Shown: positions 50,132 to 58,347 of the stretch, piece by piece
Layout: every line of letters begins with the position of its first letter
Numbering within the stretch: position 1 is the first letter of the stretch
Notes under the pieces: generated by a model
What the model saw: the letters and a program-made list of their open reading frames with translations, nothing else
What the model was told of the DNA's origin: nothing
The model's database searches: none
Program-made: the position numbers and the translations under genes
DNA from: Actinophytocola xanthii
GTDB taxonomy: Bacteria > Actinomycetota > Actinomycetes > Mycobacteriales > Pseudonocardiaceae
Reading direction: 5' to 3'
DNA length: 64,000 bases
Assembly (NCBI RefSeq): GCF_001921205.1
Contig: NZ_MSIE01000056.1
Span: forward strand, 1-64,000

Positions 50132-51079
50132 TCAGTGGTCCACGGCGAGCACGATCTTCCCGCGAGTCCGGCCGGCCTCGCCCAGGCGGTGTGCCTCGGC
50201 GGCGCTCTCCAGCGGCAACACCGTCTCGACCTCGACCCGCAGCCGCCCGGCCTCGATCAGCGCGGTGAGCTCCTCCAGGCCGGCACGGTCCGGCTCGACG
50301 AGCAGGCCGGTGGCCGACACCCCGGCTTCCGCCGCCGCCCTGGTCGCCGCCTCGGCCGCCCCGCTCGGGATGGTGAGCAGCAGCCCGCCGGGGCGCAGGG
50401 TCGGGATGGAGCGGGTGGAGTAGTCGCCCCCGACCAGGTCGAGCACCACGTCGACGTCGCGCACGGTCTCGGCGAAGTCGGTCGTGCGGTAGTCGATCAG
50501 CTCGTCGGCCCCCAGCTCACGGAGGAACTCGTGCTTTCCCGTGCTCGCCGTGCCGATCACGTGGGCGCCGCGGGCCTTGGCGAGCTGCACCGCGACGTGG
50601 CCGACCCCGCCTGCGGCCGCGTGCACGAGCACCCGCTGCCCCTCCCGCAGGTCGGCGGTCTCGACCAACGCCTGCCAGGCGGTCAGCCCGACCAGCGGCA
50701 CGGCCGCGGCGTGCGCGTGGTCGAGGCCGGCCGGCCTGCGGGCGAGGTGGCGCGACGGCGCGGTGACGAAGCCGGCGTAGGTCCGCGCGGGGTGGGGGAA
50801 GCGCGGCATGCCGTAGACCTCGTCGCCCTCCCGGAACCGGGTGACGCCGAAGCCCACCTCCTCGACGACCCCGGACACGTCCCACCCGAGCACGAACGGG
50901 CCACCGTCGTCGAACCGGGCGGCCATCCCCGATCCGGCCCGGGTCTTCCAGTCGACCGGGTTGACCGAGGTGGCGTGCACCCGCACGAGCACCTCGGTGG
51001 GCAACGGCACCGGTCGGTCGATGGTCGTCTCGTACAGCGCCTCCGGCCCGCCGGGGCCGTCCTGGACGATCGCGCGCAT
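50132..51079 (-). CDS. NADP-dependent quinone oxidoreductase-type MDR enzyme
   Basis: 315 residues from ATG 51079 (GGGAGA 4 bases upstream); an ATG 12 bases earlier is also possible. Zinc-free MDR: HATSVNPVDWKTRAG at the start, VLGWDVSGVVEEVG, Rossmann loop HAAAGGVGHVAVQLAKARGAHVIGT. Reduces quinones or similar carbonyls with NADPH. Divergent from an HxlR regulator carrying a conserved Cys, as in redox-controlled quinone reductase loci. Confidence 0.88.
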   Translation of the reverse strand: MRAIVQDGPGGPEALYETTIDRPVPLPTEVLVRVHATSVNPVDWKTRAGSGMAARFDDGGPFVLGWDVSGVVEEVGFGVTRFREGDEVYGMPRFPHPARTYAGFVTAPSRHLARRPAGLDHAHAAAVPLVGLTAWQALVETADLREGQRVLVHAAAGGVGHVAVQLAKARGAHVIGTASTGKHEFLRELGADELIDYRTTDFAETVRDVDVVLDLVGGDYSTRSIPTLRPGGLLLTIPSGAAEAATRAAAEAGVSATGLLVEPDRAGLEELTALIEAGRLRVEVETVLPLESAAEAHRLGEAGRTRGKIVLAVDH

Positions 51080-51120
51080 GGTCTCTCCCATGGCCCCACT
51101 CTCTCCCCGATGGTCACTCT

Positions 51121-51150
51121 TTGCAACCAGGCACCGAAACGTGCTATAGG
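51121..51150 (+). promoter_or_regulatory. Promoter of the HxlR gene (TTGCAA-18-TATAGG), leaderless
   Basis: TTGCAA (51121-51126) and TATAGG (51145-51150) with an 18-bp spacer precede the GTG at 51157 by 6 bases. No ribosome binding site. This region also carries the divergent oxidoreductase promoter. Confidence 0.5.
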
Positions 51151-51156
51151 TACCCC

Positions 51157-51555
51157 GTGGAAACCAGCGTTGACGTGCGCAAAGATGTGTACCTCCGCAA
51201 CTGCCCGTGTCGAGGCGTGCTCGACCTCCTGGCGAACAAGTGGACGGCGCTGGCCATCGGCGCCCTCGAGGACGGGCCTCGCCGTTTCGGCGAGCTGCGC
51301 CGCAAGCTCGAGGGGGTGAGCCAGAAGATGCTCACCCAGACGCTGCGCGAGCTGGAACGGGACGGGCTGGTGAGCCGGACCGTGTACCCGGTCGTCCCGC
51401 TACGGGTGGACTACGCGCTGACCGAGCTCGGGCGGAGCGTGGCGGAGCCGCTGTCGGCCATCCGCCGGTGGTCGGAGGAGAACATCGGGCACGTGCAGCG
51501 TGCCCGTGCCGAGTACGAGCGGCGGGCGGAGGCCGACCCGGTGCCGGCCCGATGA
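51157..51555 (+). CDS. HxlR/DUF24 redox-type regulator
   Basis: 132 residues. HxlR winged helix CPCRGVLDLLANKWTALAIGALEDGPRRFGELRRKLEGVSQKMLTQTLRELERDGLV. The conserved Cys near the N-terminus (RNCPCRGVLD) is the residue that senses quinones or oxidants in QorR/YodB-type members. It probably represses the divergent oxidoreductase until oxidised. Its stop is overlapped by the TetR ATG. Confidence 0.9.
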   Translation: METSVDVRKDVYLRNCPCRGVLDLLANKWTALAIGALEDGPRRFGELRRKLEGVSQKMLTQTLRELERDGLVSRTVYPVVPLRVDYALTELGRSVAEPLSAIRRWSEENIGHVQRARAEYERRAEADPVPAR

Positions 51556-52214
51556 CCACCGCGCAGTTCCGGCGGGCACGGCGCCCGGAGCAGGTGGAGG
51601 CGCGGCGAGCGGCGATCCTCGACGCGGCCGGCGCCATGCTGGCCGAGCGGCCGGTCGCCGAGATCTCGCTGCGTGAGCTGGCCGACCGGGTCGGCCTCGC
51701 GAAGTCCAACGTACTGCGGTACTTCGACAGCCGAGAGGCGATCTTCCTGGCCGTGCTCGAGCGGGCGTGGACGGACTGGCTGGACCGCCTCGAGCTGCCG
51801 GTGTCCCGCTCCCGGGCCCGTCACGCCCGGGAGGTCGCGGTCGCTCGGGCGATCGCCGAGGCCCTGGTCGCGAGCCCGCTGGTGTGCGAGCTGCTCAGCG
51901 TGATGGGCGGGGTGCTGGAGCGCAACATCTCCCTGGAGTTCGCCCGGGAGTTCAAGCGCCGTGCCACGGCGAGCACGCAACGCCTGGCCGCGATGGTGCG
52001 AACGAGGATCCCCGAGCTCTCCGAGGACGGCGCGACCCACTTCGCCGGCGTGGCCGTGGTCCTGGTCGCCGGGCTGTGGCCCTACGCCAACCCCACCCCC
52101 GCCGTTGCCAGGGCCGCCGAGGAGCTCGGCGCCCCCTGTGCCGCCGACCTGTTCTCCCAGGGCCTGACCGATGCGCTGGTCAACCAGTTGGTGGGGCTGG
52201 TGGCCCGCTCCTGA
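51552..52214 (+). CDS. TetR family regulator
   Basis: 220 residues from an ATG overlapping the HxlR stop. HTH: ARRAAILDAAGAMLAERPVAEISLRELADRVGLAKSNVLRYFDSREAIFLAVLE. Its C-terminal domain (VSRSRARHAREVAVARAIAEALVASPLVCELLSVMGGVLERNI) is unassigned. Cotranscribed with the redox regulator. Confidence 0.9.
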   Translation: MTTAQFRRARRPEQVEARRAAILDAAGAMLAERPVAEISLRELADRVGLAKSNVLRYFDSREAIFLAVLERAWTDWLDRLELPVSRSRARHAREVAVARAIAEALVASPLVCELLSVMGGVLERNISLEFAREFKRRATASTQRLAAMVRTRIPELSEDGATHFAGVAVVLVAGLWPYANPTPAVARAAEELGAPCAADLFSQGLTDALVNQLVGLVARS

Positions 52215-52224
52215 ACGGAGGTTC

Positions 52225-52533
52225 TCAGAAGGTGATCAGCAGCAGCCCGAGGACGCCGACGAGGCCGACCGACAGGGTCAGCAGCAGCGCCGACAGGGCG
52301 GTGTCGGCGGGCCGGTGCGAGACGGGGGCCCGCGCGGCACGCCGGTAGCGGTCGTGGGACCAGCCGAGCACGCCGCAGGCCAGCAGGGCCGCGGCCAGTG
52401 CGGCGGCGACCGCCCACGGGGCGTGCCGTACCTCGGCGAGCCGGCCGGCGAGCAGAGCGCATCCGACAAGCCCCAGCGCGGTCCGAACCCAGGCGAGCGA
52501 CGTCCGCTCGTTCTGCACGCCGGGCGGTGTCAC
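52225..52533 (-). CDS. DUF202 membrane protein (second copy)
   Basis: 102 residues, GTG overlapping the stop of the upstream DUF202 gene. The DUF202 signature NERTSLAWVRTALGLVG is followed by three hydrophobic helices (CALLAGRLAE, AVAAALAAALLACGVLGW, ALLLTLSVGLVGVLGLLLI). Function unknown. Paired with a second DUF202 gene, as often in actinobacteria. Confidence 0.85.
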   Translation of the reverse strand: MTPPGVQNERTSLAWVRTALGLVGCALLAGRLAEVRHAPWAVAAALAAALLACGVLGWSHDRYRRAARAPVSHRPADTALSALLLTLSVGLVGVLGLLLITF

Positions 52534-52892
52534 AGGTTGGCCACCAGCACCAGCACGAACACCGCGAGGGCGGTGGCGGCCACCCCGTAGGACAGCCACG
52601 GGGCAAGGCGCGGCGGCGGAAGGGGGCGCCGCTCGCGCATGGCCACCTCGTTGCGCAGCCAGCGGCGGAACGCGAGCGCGCTGGTGAGCACGCCGGCGAG
52701 TACCAGCAGCGCCGCGAGCGCCTGCCGAAGGCCGGGCAGAGCGAGCGGGGGCGCGAACGCCTCCAGTCCGATCCCGGCGGCGAGCAGGGCCAGGGCCGTG
52801 CGGATCCACGCGAGGAACGTGCGTTCGTTCGCGAAGCTGAACCGAGGGTCCGGGTCCTCCCCGGTCTCGCGCAGCCTGACCGGCCAGCTCAT
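52530..52892 (-). CDS. DUF202 (YidH) membrane protein (first copy)
   Basis: 120 residues; ATG overlaps the SMP30 stop (ATGA). Signature RFSFANERTFLAWIRTALALLAAGIGLEAF, then two more membrane helices. YidH-type proteins occur in tandem with a short DUF202 partner, as here. Role unknown; coupling to a lactonase gene is an odd association. Confidence 0.85.
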   Translation of the reverse strand: MSWPVRLRETGEDPDPRFSFANERTFLAWIRTALALLAAGIGLEAFAPPLALPGLRQALAALLVLAGVLTSALAFRRWLRNEVAMRERRPLPPPRLAPWLSYGVAATALAVFVLVLVANL

Positions 52893-53743
52893 CCCGCCCA
52901 CTCACCGGGCGCCTGCCCGGACACCCCGGGCTTCGCCGAGAAGAGGGCGCCGGCCAGTGGTTGGCCGTCGAGGTCGCGCAGACCCGTCCTGGCCGACGTG
53001 ATGTACAAAGTAGACAGTTCGGGTCCGCCGAAGGCGCAGCTGGTCACCCGCTGCGCGGGTAGCTCGACCAGCTCCTCCCGGCGGCCGTCCGGCGCGAAGC
53101 GGCACAGCCCCCAGCCGTCCCACAGCGCGACCCACACCCCGCCCTCGGCGTCCACGGTCAGTCCGTCCGGCCACCCGCGCTCCACCTCGGCGAACCGGCG
53201 CCGGTTGGTGATCGACCCCGTCTCGGGGTCGTGGTCGAACGCGTCCACGCCGCGGGTCTGGGTGTCGACGTAGTACATCGTGGTCCCGTCCGGTGACCAG
53301 CCGAGGCCGTTGGACACCGAGACGCCGGTGACCACCGGTCGGGGCGGCCCCTCCCGGTCCAGGCGGTAGAGCGCCGCCGCACCGTCCGTTCCCTCGAGCA
53401 TGGTCCCCGCCCAGAACCGGCCCCACGGGTCGGCCTTGCCGTCGTTGAACCGGCCGCCGGGCGGGTCGGTGTCGATCGCGTGCAGCAGCCGGCGGTCCGC
53501 GCCGTCGGCCCGGCAGGCCCAGATGCCGCTCGCGGTGGCGAGCACGAGCCCGCCCCCTGCCCTGGCCGCGACCGTGCCCACCGGCTCGCCCACCGCGAAC
53601 GCGGTGTCCTCACCGCTGGCCGGGTCGAACCGGTGCACCTCGCCGGGCTCGATGTCGACCCACCGCAGGACGTTCTCCCGCGGGTCCCAGACCGGCCCCT
53701 CGCCCAGGGTGGCGTGTGCCTCGAGCACCACCTCAACGTTCAC
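52889..53743 (-). CDS. SMP30/gluconolactonase-like hydrolase
   Basis: 284 residues from a GTG. Six-bladed beta-propeller motifs: LGEGPVWDPRENVLRWVDI (metal Glu), FNDGKADPWGRFWAGTM (metal Asn/Asp), SVSNGLGWSPDGTTMYYVDT, RGWPDGLTVDAEGGVWVALWDG. Hydrolyses sugar lactones with a divalent metal. A TAGGTT hexamer 6 bases upstream indicates leaderless expression. It may supply the sugar acid for the IlvD/Edd dehydratase elsewhere in the window. Confidence 0.92.
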   Translation of the reverse strand: MNVEVVLEAHATLGEGPVWDPRENVLRWVDIEPGEVHRFDPASGEDTAFAVGEPVGTVAARAGGGLVLATASGIWACRADGADRRLLHAIDTDPPGGRFNDGKADPWGRFWAGTMLEGTDGAAALYRLDREGPPRPVVTGVSVSNGLGWSPDGTTMYYVDTQTRGVDAFDHDPETGSITNRRRFAEVERGWPDGLTVDAEGGVWVALWDGWGLCRFAPDGRREELVELPAQRVTSCAFGGPELSTLYITSARTGLRDLDGQPLAGALFSAKPGVSGQAPGEWAG

Positions 53744-53749
53744 CCGCCG

Positions 53750-53755
53750 AACCTA
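53750..53755 (-). promoter_or_regulatory. Putative -10 box (TAGGTT) for leaderless SMP30 gene
   Basis: Minus-strand TAGGTT, 6 bases before the GTG at 53743. Confidence 0.4.
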
Positions 53756-53797
53756 CCCCCGCCGGTCGGCGGCGCACAGGGTGATGACAAGCTGGGC

Positions 53798-53811
53798 TGG
53801 AAACGTTCCCA
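53798..53811. promoter_or_regulatory. Palindrome upstream of the SMP30 gene
   Basis: TGGAAACGTTCCCA, 12 of 14 bases palindromic with a central CG, lies 55 bases upstream of the SMP30 start. Similar to LacI/GalR-family operators; a candidate sugar-responsive site. Confidence 0.45.
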
Positions 53812-53909
53812 CAACCCGTGACCAGCGGGAAACACCCGTCCGGCCCAGTCGCGCCTAGGACGAACGCACGCCAGGTCTGGGTTGCTTGGCCCACAAGGGG
53901 ATCCGCCGC

Positions 53910-53921
53910 ACTGTCCACAGT
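53910..53921. promoter_or_regulatory. Palindrome ACTGTCCACAGT, possible FadR-type operator
   Basis: Perfect 5-bp arms with a 2-bp centre, 78 bases upstream of the FadR-type gene. FadR/FCD operators are short palindromes of this type. Low confidence. Confidence 0.3.
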
Positions 53922-53986
53922 AGAGGTACACGTTCGCATGCCGTTGAATTCCGGACGCCGAGGGTGAAGCCCTGATCACCCATCGC

Positions 53987-53992
53987 TAACAT
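53987..53992 (+). promoter_or_regulatory. Putative -10 box (TAACAT) for leaderless FadR-type gene
   Basis: TAACAT, 6 bases before the GTG at 53999; a GTGAAG 17 bases upstream of it could be the -35. Confidence 0.4.
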
Positions 53993-53998
53993 GTGCTG

Positions 53999-54754
53999 GT
54001 GGCAGCTATAGGCGCGGGCAACGCGGCGACGCCGCAACGACCTGTCAGACGCGGCGACAAGGTGTCCGAGGCGATCGCCCGGGACATCGTCCGGCGGATC
54101 GGCGCCGAGGGGATGGCGCCCGGCACGCAGCTACCGCCCGAGGCCAAGATGCTCGAGGAGTACCGGGTCGGCCGGGGCTCCTTACGTGAGGCGCTGCGCA
54201 TCCTCGAGGTGCACGGCCTGATCTCGATCAAGCCGGGCCCTCGCGGCGGTCCGACCGTGGACCAGGTCCACACCCGCAACTTCGGGCGCATGGCGTCGTT
54301 GTACTTCCAGATGGACGGGATGACCTTCCGCGAGCTGATCGAGGCGCGGCTGCTCATGGAGCCGATGCTCGCCCGGGCGGCGGCGGAGCGGCGTGACCCG
54401 CAGCTCACCGACGAGCTCGCCAGGTTCGAGGGCGCCACGCGCGGCGGTGAGGACGAGTACCTGCGCCTGGCCGGCGACTTCCACCAGCTCGTCGCCGTGA
54501 TGTCGGGCAACCGAATCATGAGCCTGTTCGGACAGTCGCTCGCGGACGTGCTGCGCGACCGGCTCCAGGACTCCCTGTTCCCGAAGTCCCGGCGGCGCGA
54601 GATCCTCGCGGTCCACAGTGACATCGGCCGGGCCATCGCGGCGGGGGAGAGCGATCTCGCCGAGCGCCTGATGCGAGAGCACATGACCGACTACGCAGCG
54701 CAGGCGAAACGTCGTCATCCTGGGCTGATGCAGGAAGTTGTCGACTGGCGCTGA
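53999..54754 (+). CDS. FadR/GntR family regulator with FCD domain
   Basis: 251 residues (253 if a GTG at 53993 is used). GntR winged helix KVSEAIARDIVRRIGAEGMAPGTQLPPEAKMLEEYRVGRGSLREALRILEVHGLISIKPGPRGG, then a helical FCD domain with conserved metal-binding residues in the pattern FRELIEARLLMEP ... FHQLVAVMSGN ... VHSDIGRAI. Senses a carboxylic or sugar acid. GTG 53999 chosen because the -10 hexamer is 6 bases upstream. Its target is not certain; the SMP30 gene is divergent. Confidence 0.9.
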   Translation: MAAIGAGNAATPQRPVRRGDKVSEAIARDIVRRIGAEGMAPGTQLPPEAKMLEEYRVGRGSLREALRILEVHGLISIKPGPRGGPTVDQVHTRNFGRMASLYFQMDGMTFRELIEARLLMEPMLARAAAERRDPQLTDELARFEGATRGGEDEYLRLAGDFHQLVAVMSGNRIMSLFGQSLADVLRDRLQDSLFPKSRRREILAVHSDIGRAIAAGESDLAERLMREHMTDYAAQAKRRHPGLMQEVVDWR

Positions 54755-54883
54755 AAAAGGCGTATCGTCTTTGCCGGTGGTTCGTTCATGGTACATCGGG
54801 GGGCAGAGTATTGTCTCTTTCCTCAGGATTCCATGACGAGGTGGGACGTGCGCAGAAATGCGTGTGGTCCGAAAGGGAGTTCG

Positions 54884-56230
54884 GTGACGGAGACTCTCGA
54901 TCAGGTGCCGGATGCAAGATTAATCGCAGCGGTCCGAGAAGGCGACTCGACTGCTTTTGCAACGCTGTACGAAAGACATCTCCCCTCGGCGAGGCGGGCG
55001 GCGGCATGCCTGGCGAGGTCGGCGGCCGAGCGCGAGGACCTCGTCGCCGAGGCGTTCACCCGCGTGCTGCGCATGCTGCGTGAGGGGCGTGGGCCAGACG
55101 AGGAGTTCCGCCCGTATCTGCTGGTGACCCTGCGCAACGCGGCGATCCACAACAGCACCCGCGGCGTGCCGACGGCGCTGTACGCCGACGTGCCCGAGAC
55201 CCACACGGCCGAGGACTACGTCGATCCGGTGATCGACCGCTGGAATGCCGGCGCGGCGGCCGAGGCGTTCGCGAGCCTCCCCGAGCGGTGGCGGATGGTG
55301 CTCTGGCACACCGAGGTCGAGGGCGAGTCGCCGGCCCAGGTGGCGCCGCTGCTCGGCATGCGCCCGAACAGCGTGGCGGCGCTGGCCTACCGGGCGCGTG
55401 AGGGCCTGCGCCAGGCCTACCTGCGCAGACACGTATCAGAGCCACCTCGGCCGGAGTGTCGCTCGGTGGCGAACAAGCTCGCCGGCTACGTGCGGCAGAA
55501 CATCCCCGCTCCGCTGTCCCGCAAGATCGCCTGGCATCTCGAGAACTGCGCGGAGTGCCGGTCCCGTGTCCAGGTCCTGAGCAGGATCAACGAGGAGCTG
55601 GGCGGCCTGCTCGCTCCGGTCGTGCTCGGTGGGCCGCTGGCCGCCGCCTACGCCCACGCCCCGGTGGCCGCCGGGGCGCTCACCGCGTCGGCCGCGGCCG
55701 ACGCGGGCCTGGCGGCCGGCTTCCTCGCCACCAAGGCCGCGCTGCTCAAGGTCGGTACGGCGGTGGCGATCGCGGCCACCGCGGTGACCACGACGGCGGC
55801 CACCCCGCCCCCGACCTCTGGGAAGAGCGGACTGGCCGTCTCGGCCGTCGACGCGGATCGCCGCTCCTCGCACGTCGCCGGCACCCCTTCGCCCAGCGTC
55901 GCCGCACGTCCCGACCCCGACGGTGCCTCGCCGACCGGCCAGCCGCCTGGTCCGGAGACCGAGTCCGTCGTGCCGACCGCGGTGCAGGTGGAACCGGGCG
56001 GCGAGGGTGAGGTGACGACCGGGGCCCCCGTGCCGACGGACGCCGCGGAGACCGAACAGGACGAGGGGACCGACGCCAGGGCTCAGACTAAGGCTGAGCG
56101 GAAGGCGGAGAAGAAAGCGGAGAAACAACAGCAGAAGGCGGGCAAGCCGGCCAAGAACAAGAAGCCGAAGAGCGAGCCGTCGAAGGCGAAGGGCAAACCG
56201 TCGACGAGCAAACCACCTAAGGACAAGTAG
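54884..56230 (+). CDS. ECF sigma factor fused to zinc finger, membrane and lysine-rich tail
   Basis: 448 residues; GTG with AGGGAG upstream. Residues 10-90: sigma region 2 (LIAAVREGDSTAFATLYERHLPSARR ... FRPYLLVTLRNAAIHNS). Region 4 at about 120-180 (AFASLPERWRMVLWHTEVEGESPAQVAPLLGMRPNSVAALAYRAREGLR). Then a zf-HC2-like motif (CRSVANKLAGYV ... HLENCAEC), hydrophobic segments, a Pro/Thr/Gly-rich spacer and a tail of lysine-rich repeats (KAERKAEKKAEKQQQK). The sigma and its zinc-finger/membrane control element are on one chain, so activity may be membrane-gated. Known as a fused architecture of actinobacterial ECF groups. Confidence 0.85.
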   Translation: MTETLDQVPDARLIAAVREGDSTAFATLYERHLPSARRAAACLARSAAEREDLVAEAFTRVLRMLREGRGPDEEFRPYLLVTLRNAAIHNSTRGVPTALYADVPETHTAEDYVDPVIDRWNAGAAAEAFASLPERWRMVLWHTEVEGESPAQVAPLLGMRPNSVAALAYRAREGLRQAYLRRHVSEPPRPECRSVANKLAGYVRQNIPAPLSRKIAWHLENCAECRSRVQVLSRINEELGGLLAPVVLGGPLAAAYAHAPVAAGALTASAAADAGLAAGFLATKAALLKVGTAVAIAATAVTTTAATPPPTSGKSGLAVSAVDADRRSSHVAGTPSPSVAARPDPDGASPTGQPPGPETESVVPTAVQVEPGGEGEVTTGAPVPTDAAETEQDEGTDARAQTKAERKAEKKAEKQQQKAGKPAKNKKPKSEPSKAKGKPSTSKPPKDK

Positions 56231-56314
56231 TAGGCCCGGGTGGTGGCGACAGTGGCATTCAGGTCACGAATAAGTCACCGACGGGGGTGTCAGCCCCCAG
56301 GGTTCACCGAATCG

Positions 56315-56355
56315 GGTCGTGCCGTTGTTGACCGGGTGACGACAACGGCACGACC
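56315..56355. terminator. Terminator hairpin between convergent genes
   Basis: A 14-bp perfect stem, GGTCGTGCCGTTGT (56315-56328) with complement at 56342-56355, 13-base loop, in the 162-base gap between stops at 56230 and 56393. Confidence 0.7.
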
Positions 56356-56392
56356 ACCGAATCCGAAACACCGGCCGCGATGCTCGGGAAGT

Positions 56393-57652
56393 TCACGGAA
56401 TAATCCTGCGAAGTGCGACCAGTTCGGCTCGCTCGGTCAGGTAGCGGCGTTCGGGCTCGCTCAGCGTGCGCCGAGCCGCCGCCCGGTAGTGCTCCTCCGC
56501 TCCGGCGAGGTCGCCGGAGCGCTCCAGCAGGTGGGCCCGGACCGCGTCCAGACGGTGGTTCCCCGCCAGGCGCGCGTCCTCGGCCACCTCGTCCAGGATG
56601 GCCAGACCCGCCGCCGGACCGTGCACCTTGCTCGCGGCGACCGCCTGGCCCAGGGCGGTCACCGGATTGTCGTGGATCGCCCGCAGGAGCCGGTACAGGC
56701 CGAGGATCTGCGGCCAGTCGGTCTCCTCGTCGCTGCCGGCCTCGTCGTGCACGGCGGCGATCGCGGCCTGCACCAGGTACGGGCCGAACCGCGGCGTCCT
56801 CGCCAGGGACTCCGCGACGAGCCGCGTGCCCTCGGCGATCGCGGCGCGGTCCCAGCGCGAGCGGTCCTGCTCGGCCATCGGCACCAGTGCCCCGTCGGGG
56901 CCGAGCCGGGCCGGGCGGCGCGCGTCGGTGAGCAGCATGAGCGCCAGCAGACCGGCGACCTCGTGGTTCTCCGGCAGCAACCGGTGCACCGCACGGGCGA
57001 GCCGGATGGCCTCCGCGGTCAGCTCCACGCGGTGCAGTGCCGTCCCCTCGGTCGAGGTGTAGCCCTCGTTGAAGATCAGGTACAGCACCTGCGACACCGC
57101 GTCCAGACGTGCGGGCAGCTCGTCGGCCGGCGGCGTCCGGAAGCCGACGCCCGACGCCCTGATCCGCTGCTTGGCCCGGGTGATCCGCTTGGTCATCGTC
57201 GCCTCGGGCACGAGGAAGGCCCTGGCCACCTCCGCGGTCGTCAGCCCGCCGACCGCGCGCAGGGTCAGCGGGACCTGCGCGGCGGGGGTCAGCGCGGGGT
57301 GGCAGCACAGGAACAGCAGCAGGAGGGTGTCATCGGCCGCCGGCGGCCCCGGGGTGTCGGCCGGCGGGGCGAGGAACTGGTCACGCGGGATGCGCACCCC
57401 CTCGGTGTCCTCCCGCCTCCGCCGGGCGATCTCGCTACGCAGGTGGTCGGTCATTCGCCGGTGGGCGACGCGGATCAGCCAGCCCCGGGGGTTGTCCGGA
57501 ACGCCGTCGGCCGGCCACTGCGTTGCCGCGTCCAGCAGCGCCTCCTGCACCGCGTCCTCGGCGGCGGCGAAGTCGCCGAACCGTCGTACCAGCGCCCCGA
57601 GGACCTGCGGCGCCAGCTCGCGCAGCAGGTCCTCGACGGGGCGGGAAAGCAC
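56393..57652 (-). CDS. ECF42-type sigma factor (DUF6596 extension)
   Basis: 419 residues from a GTG. N-terminal sigma-70-like part (RRFGDFAAAEDAVQEALLDAATQWP ... NPRGWLIRVAHRRMTDHLRSE ... GLTTAEVARAFLVPEATMTKRITRAKQRIR), then a long helical C-terminal domain (RLDAVSQVLYLIFNEGYTSTEG ... TDWPQILGLYRLL) typical of ECF42. These have no anti-sigma factor and pair with a DGPF protein, present just upstream with a 2-base gap. Confidence 0.92.
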   Translation of the reverse strand: MLSRPVEDLLRELAPQVLGALVRRFGDFAAAEDAVQEALLDAATQWPADGVPDNPRGWLIRVAHRRMTDHLRSEIARRRREDTEGVRIPRDQFLAPPADTPGPPAADDTLLLLFLCCHPALTPAAQVPLTLRAVGGLTTAEVARAFLVPEATMTKRITRAKQRIRASGVGFRTPPADELPARLDAVSQVLYLIFNEGYTSTEGTALHRVELTAEAIRLARAVHRLLPENHEVAGLLALMLLTDARRPARLGPDGALVPMAEQDRSRWDRAAIAEGTRLVAESLARTPRFGPYLVQAAIAAVHDEAGSDEETDWPQILGLYRLLRAIHDNPVTALGQAVAASKVHGPAAGLAILDEVAEDARLAGNHRLDAVRAHLLERSGDLAGAEEHYRAAARRTLSEPERRYLTERAELVALRRIIP

Positions 57653-57654
57653 GT

Positions 57655-58038
57655 TCAGGAGCCGAAGCCGGCCGCGATCGGGCGGATCTCGATGGTGTCC
57701 CCGGTGGCGTCGGCGATCCGGGCGCCGATCTGCTGGGCCCGGTCGTAGCTCTCGCAGTCCACGATCGCGTAGCTCGCGAGCACCTCCTTGACCTCCGCGT
57801 AGGGGCCGTCGGTGACCTCGGGCCCGTTCGGCGTGCGGCGGATGGTCTTGGTGTGCGAGGGGACTTCGAGGCCCTCGGTCGTCACAAACTCCCCGGACGC
57901 GGTCAGCTCCTTGCCCAGCTGCTCGTAGAACTCGCAGGCCTGCGCCACCTCGGGCGGCATCGGGGCGCCGGGGTTCCAGTTCGCGGCGGCGTCCTCCCAG
58001 GCCTCGGCGTTGGTGTAGGCGAGCATCAGGTACCTCAT
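57655..58038 (-). CDS. DGPF/YCII-related protein
   Basis: 127 residues, ATG with AGGAGAGACC upstream. YCII fold with the DGPY motif (PEVTDGPYAEVKEVLASYAIVDCES). It is the standard operon partner of ECF42 sigma factors; its regulatory role is unknown. Confidence 0.9.
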   Translation of the reverse strand: MRYLMLAYTNAEAWEDAAANWNPGAPMPPEVAQACEFYEQLGKELTASGEFVTTEGLEVPSHTKTIRRTPNGPEVTDGPYAEVKEVLASYAIVDCESYDRAQQIGARIADATGDTIEIRPIAAGFGS

Positions 58039-58273
58039 GGTCTCTCCTCGAGGTCGAGTGGTGTTTCCGCGGGTACGTCGGAGCCGGCGTGCCCCCGAGG
58101 ACAGCCGCACCGGAGAACCTAGCCCGGATTCGTCCGGCCGGACCCAGCCGGCGAGCGGGGCGCCCTGCGGGGCGGTCGGCGCGGCCCGGCCGACGCGGGC
58201 TCCGCTGAGGGCGTTGAGGCGGTCGGAAAGGGCTTGCCTTGCGGTAATCCGCGTGGCCATAGAGCGCATCCAA

Positions 58274-58317
58274 GGTCAGGTCAACCCTTGAAATGTCCTG
58301 ACCGGTCTCGTTACGCT
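58274..58317 (+). promoter_or_regulatory. Promoter and inverted repeat of the beta-helix/ABC operon
   Basis: GGTCAGG (58274-58280) and CCTGACC (58297-58303) form a perfect inverted repeat spaced by 16. A promoter TTGAAA (58288-58293) with an 18-bp spacer to TACGCT (58312-58317) is interleaved. A regulator bound here would overlap the -35. The rest of the 309-base gene-free stretch 58039-58347 holds nothing else I recognise apart from the ECF42-operon start region. Confidence 0.5.
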
Positions 58318-58347
58318 CCGGTTGCATCCCGACGCGGGGAGTGCCAC

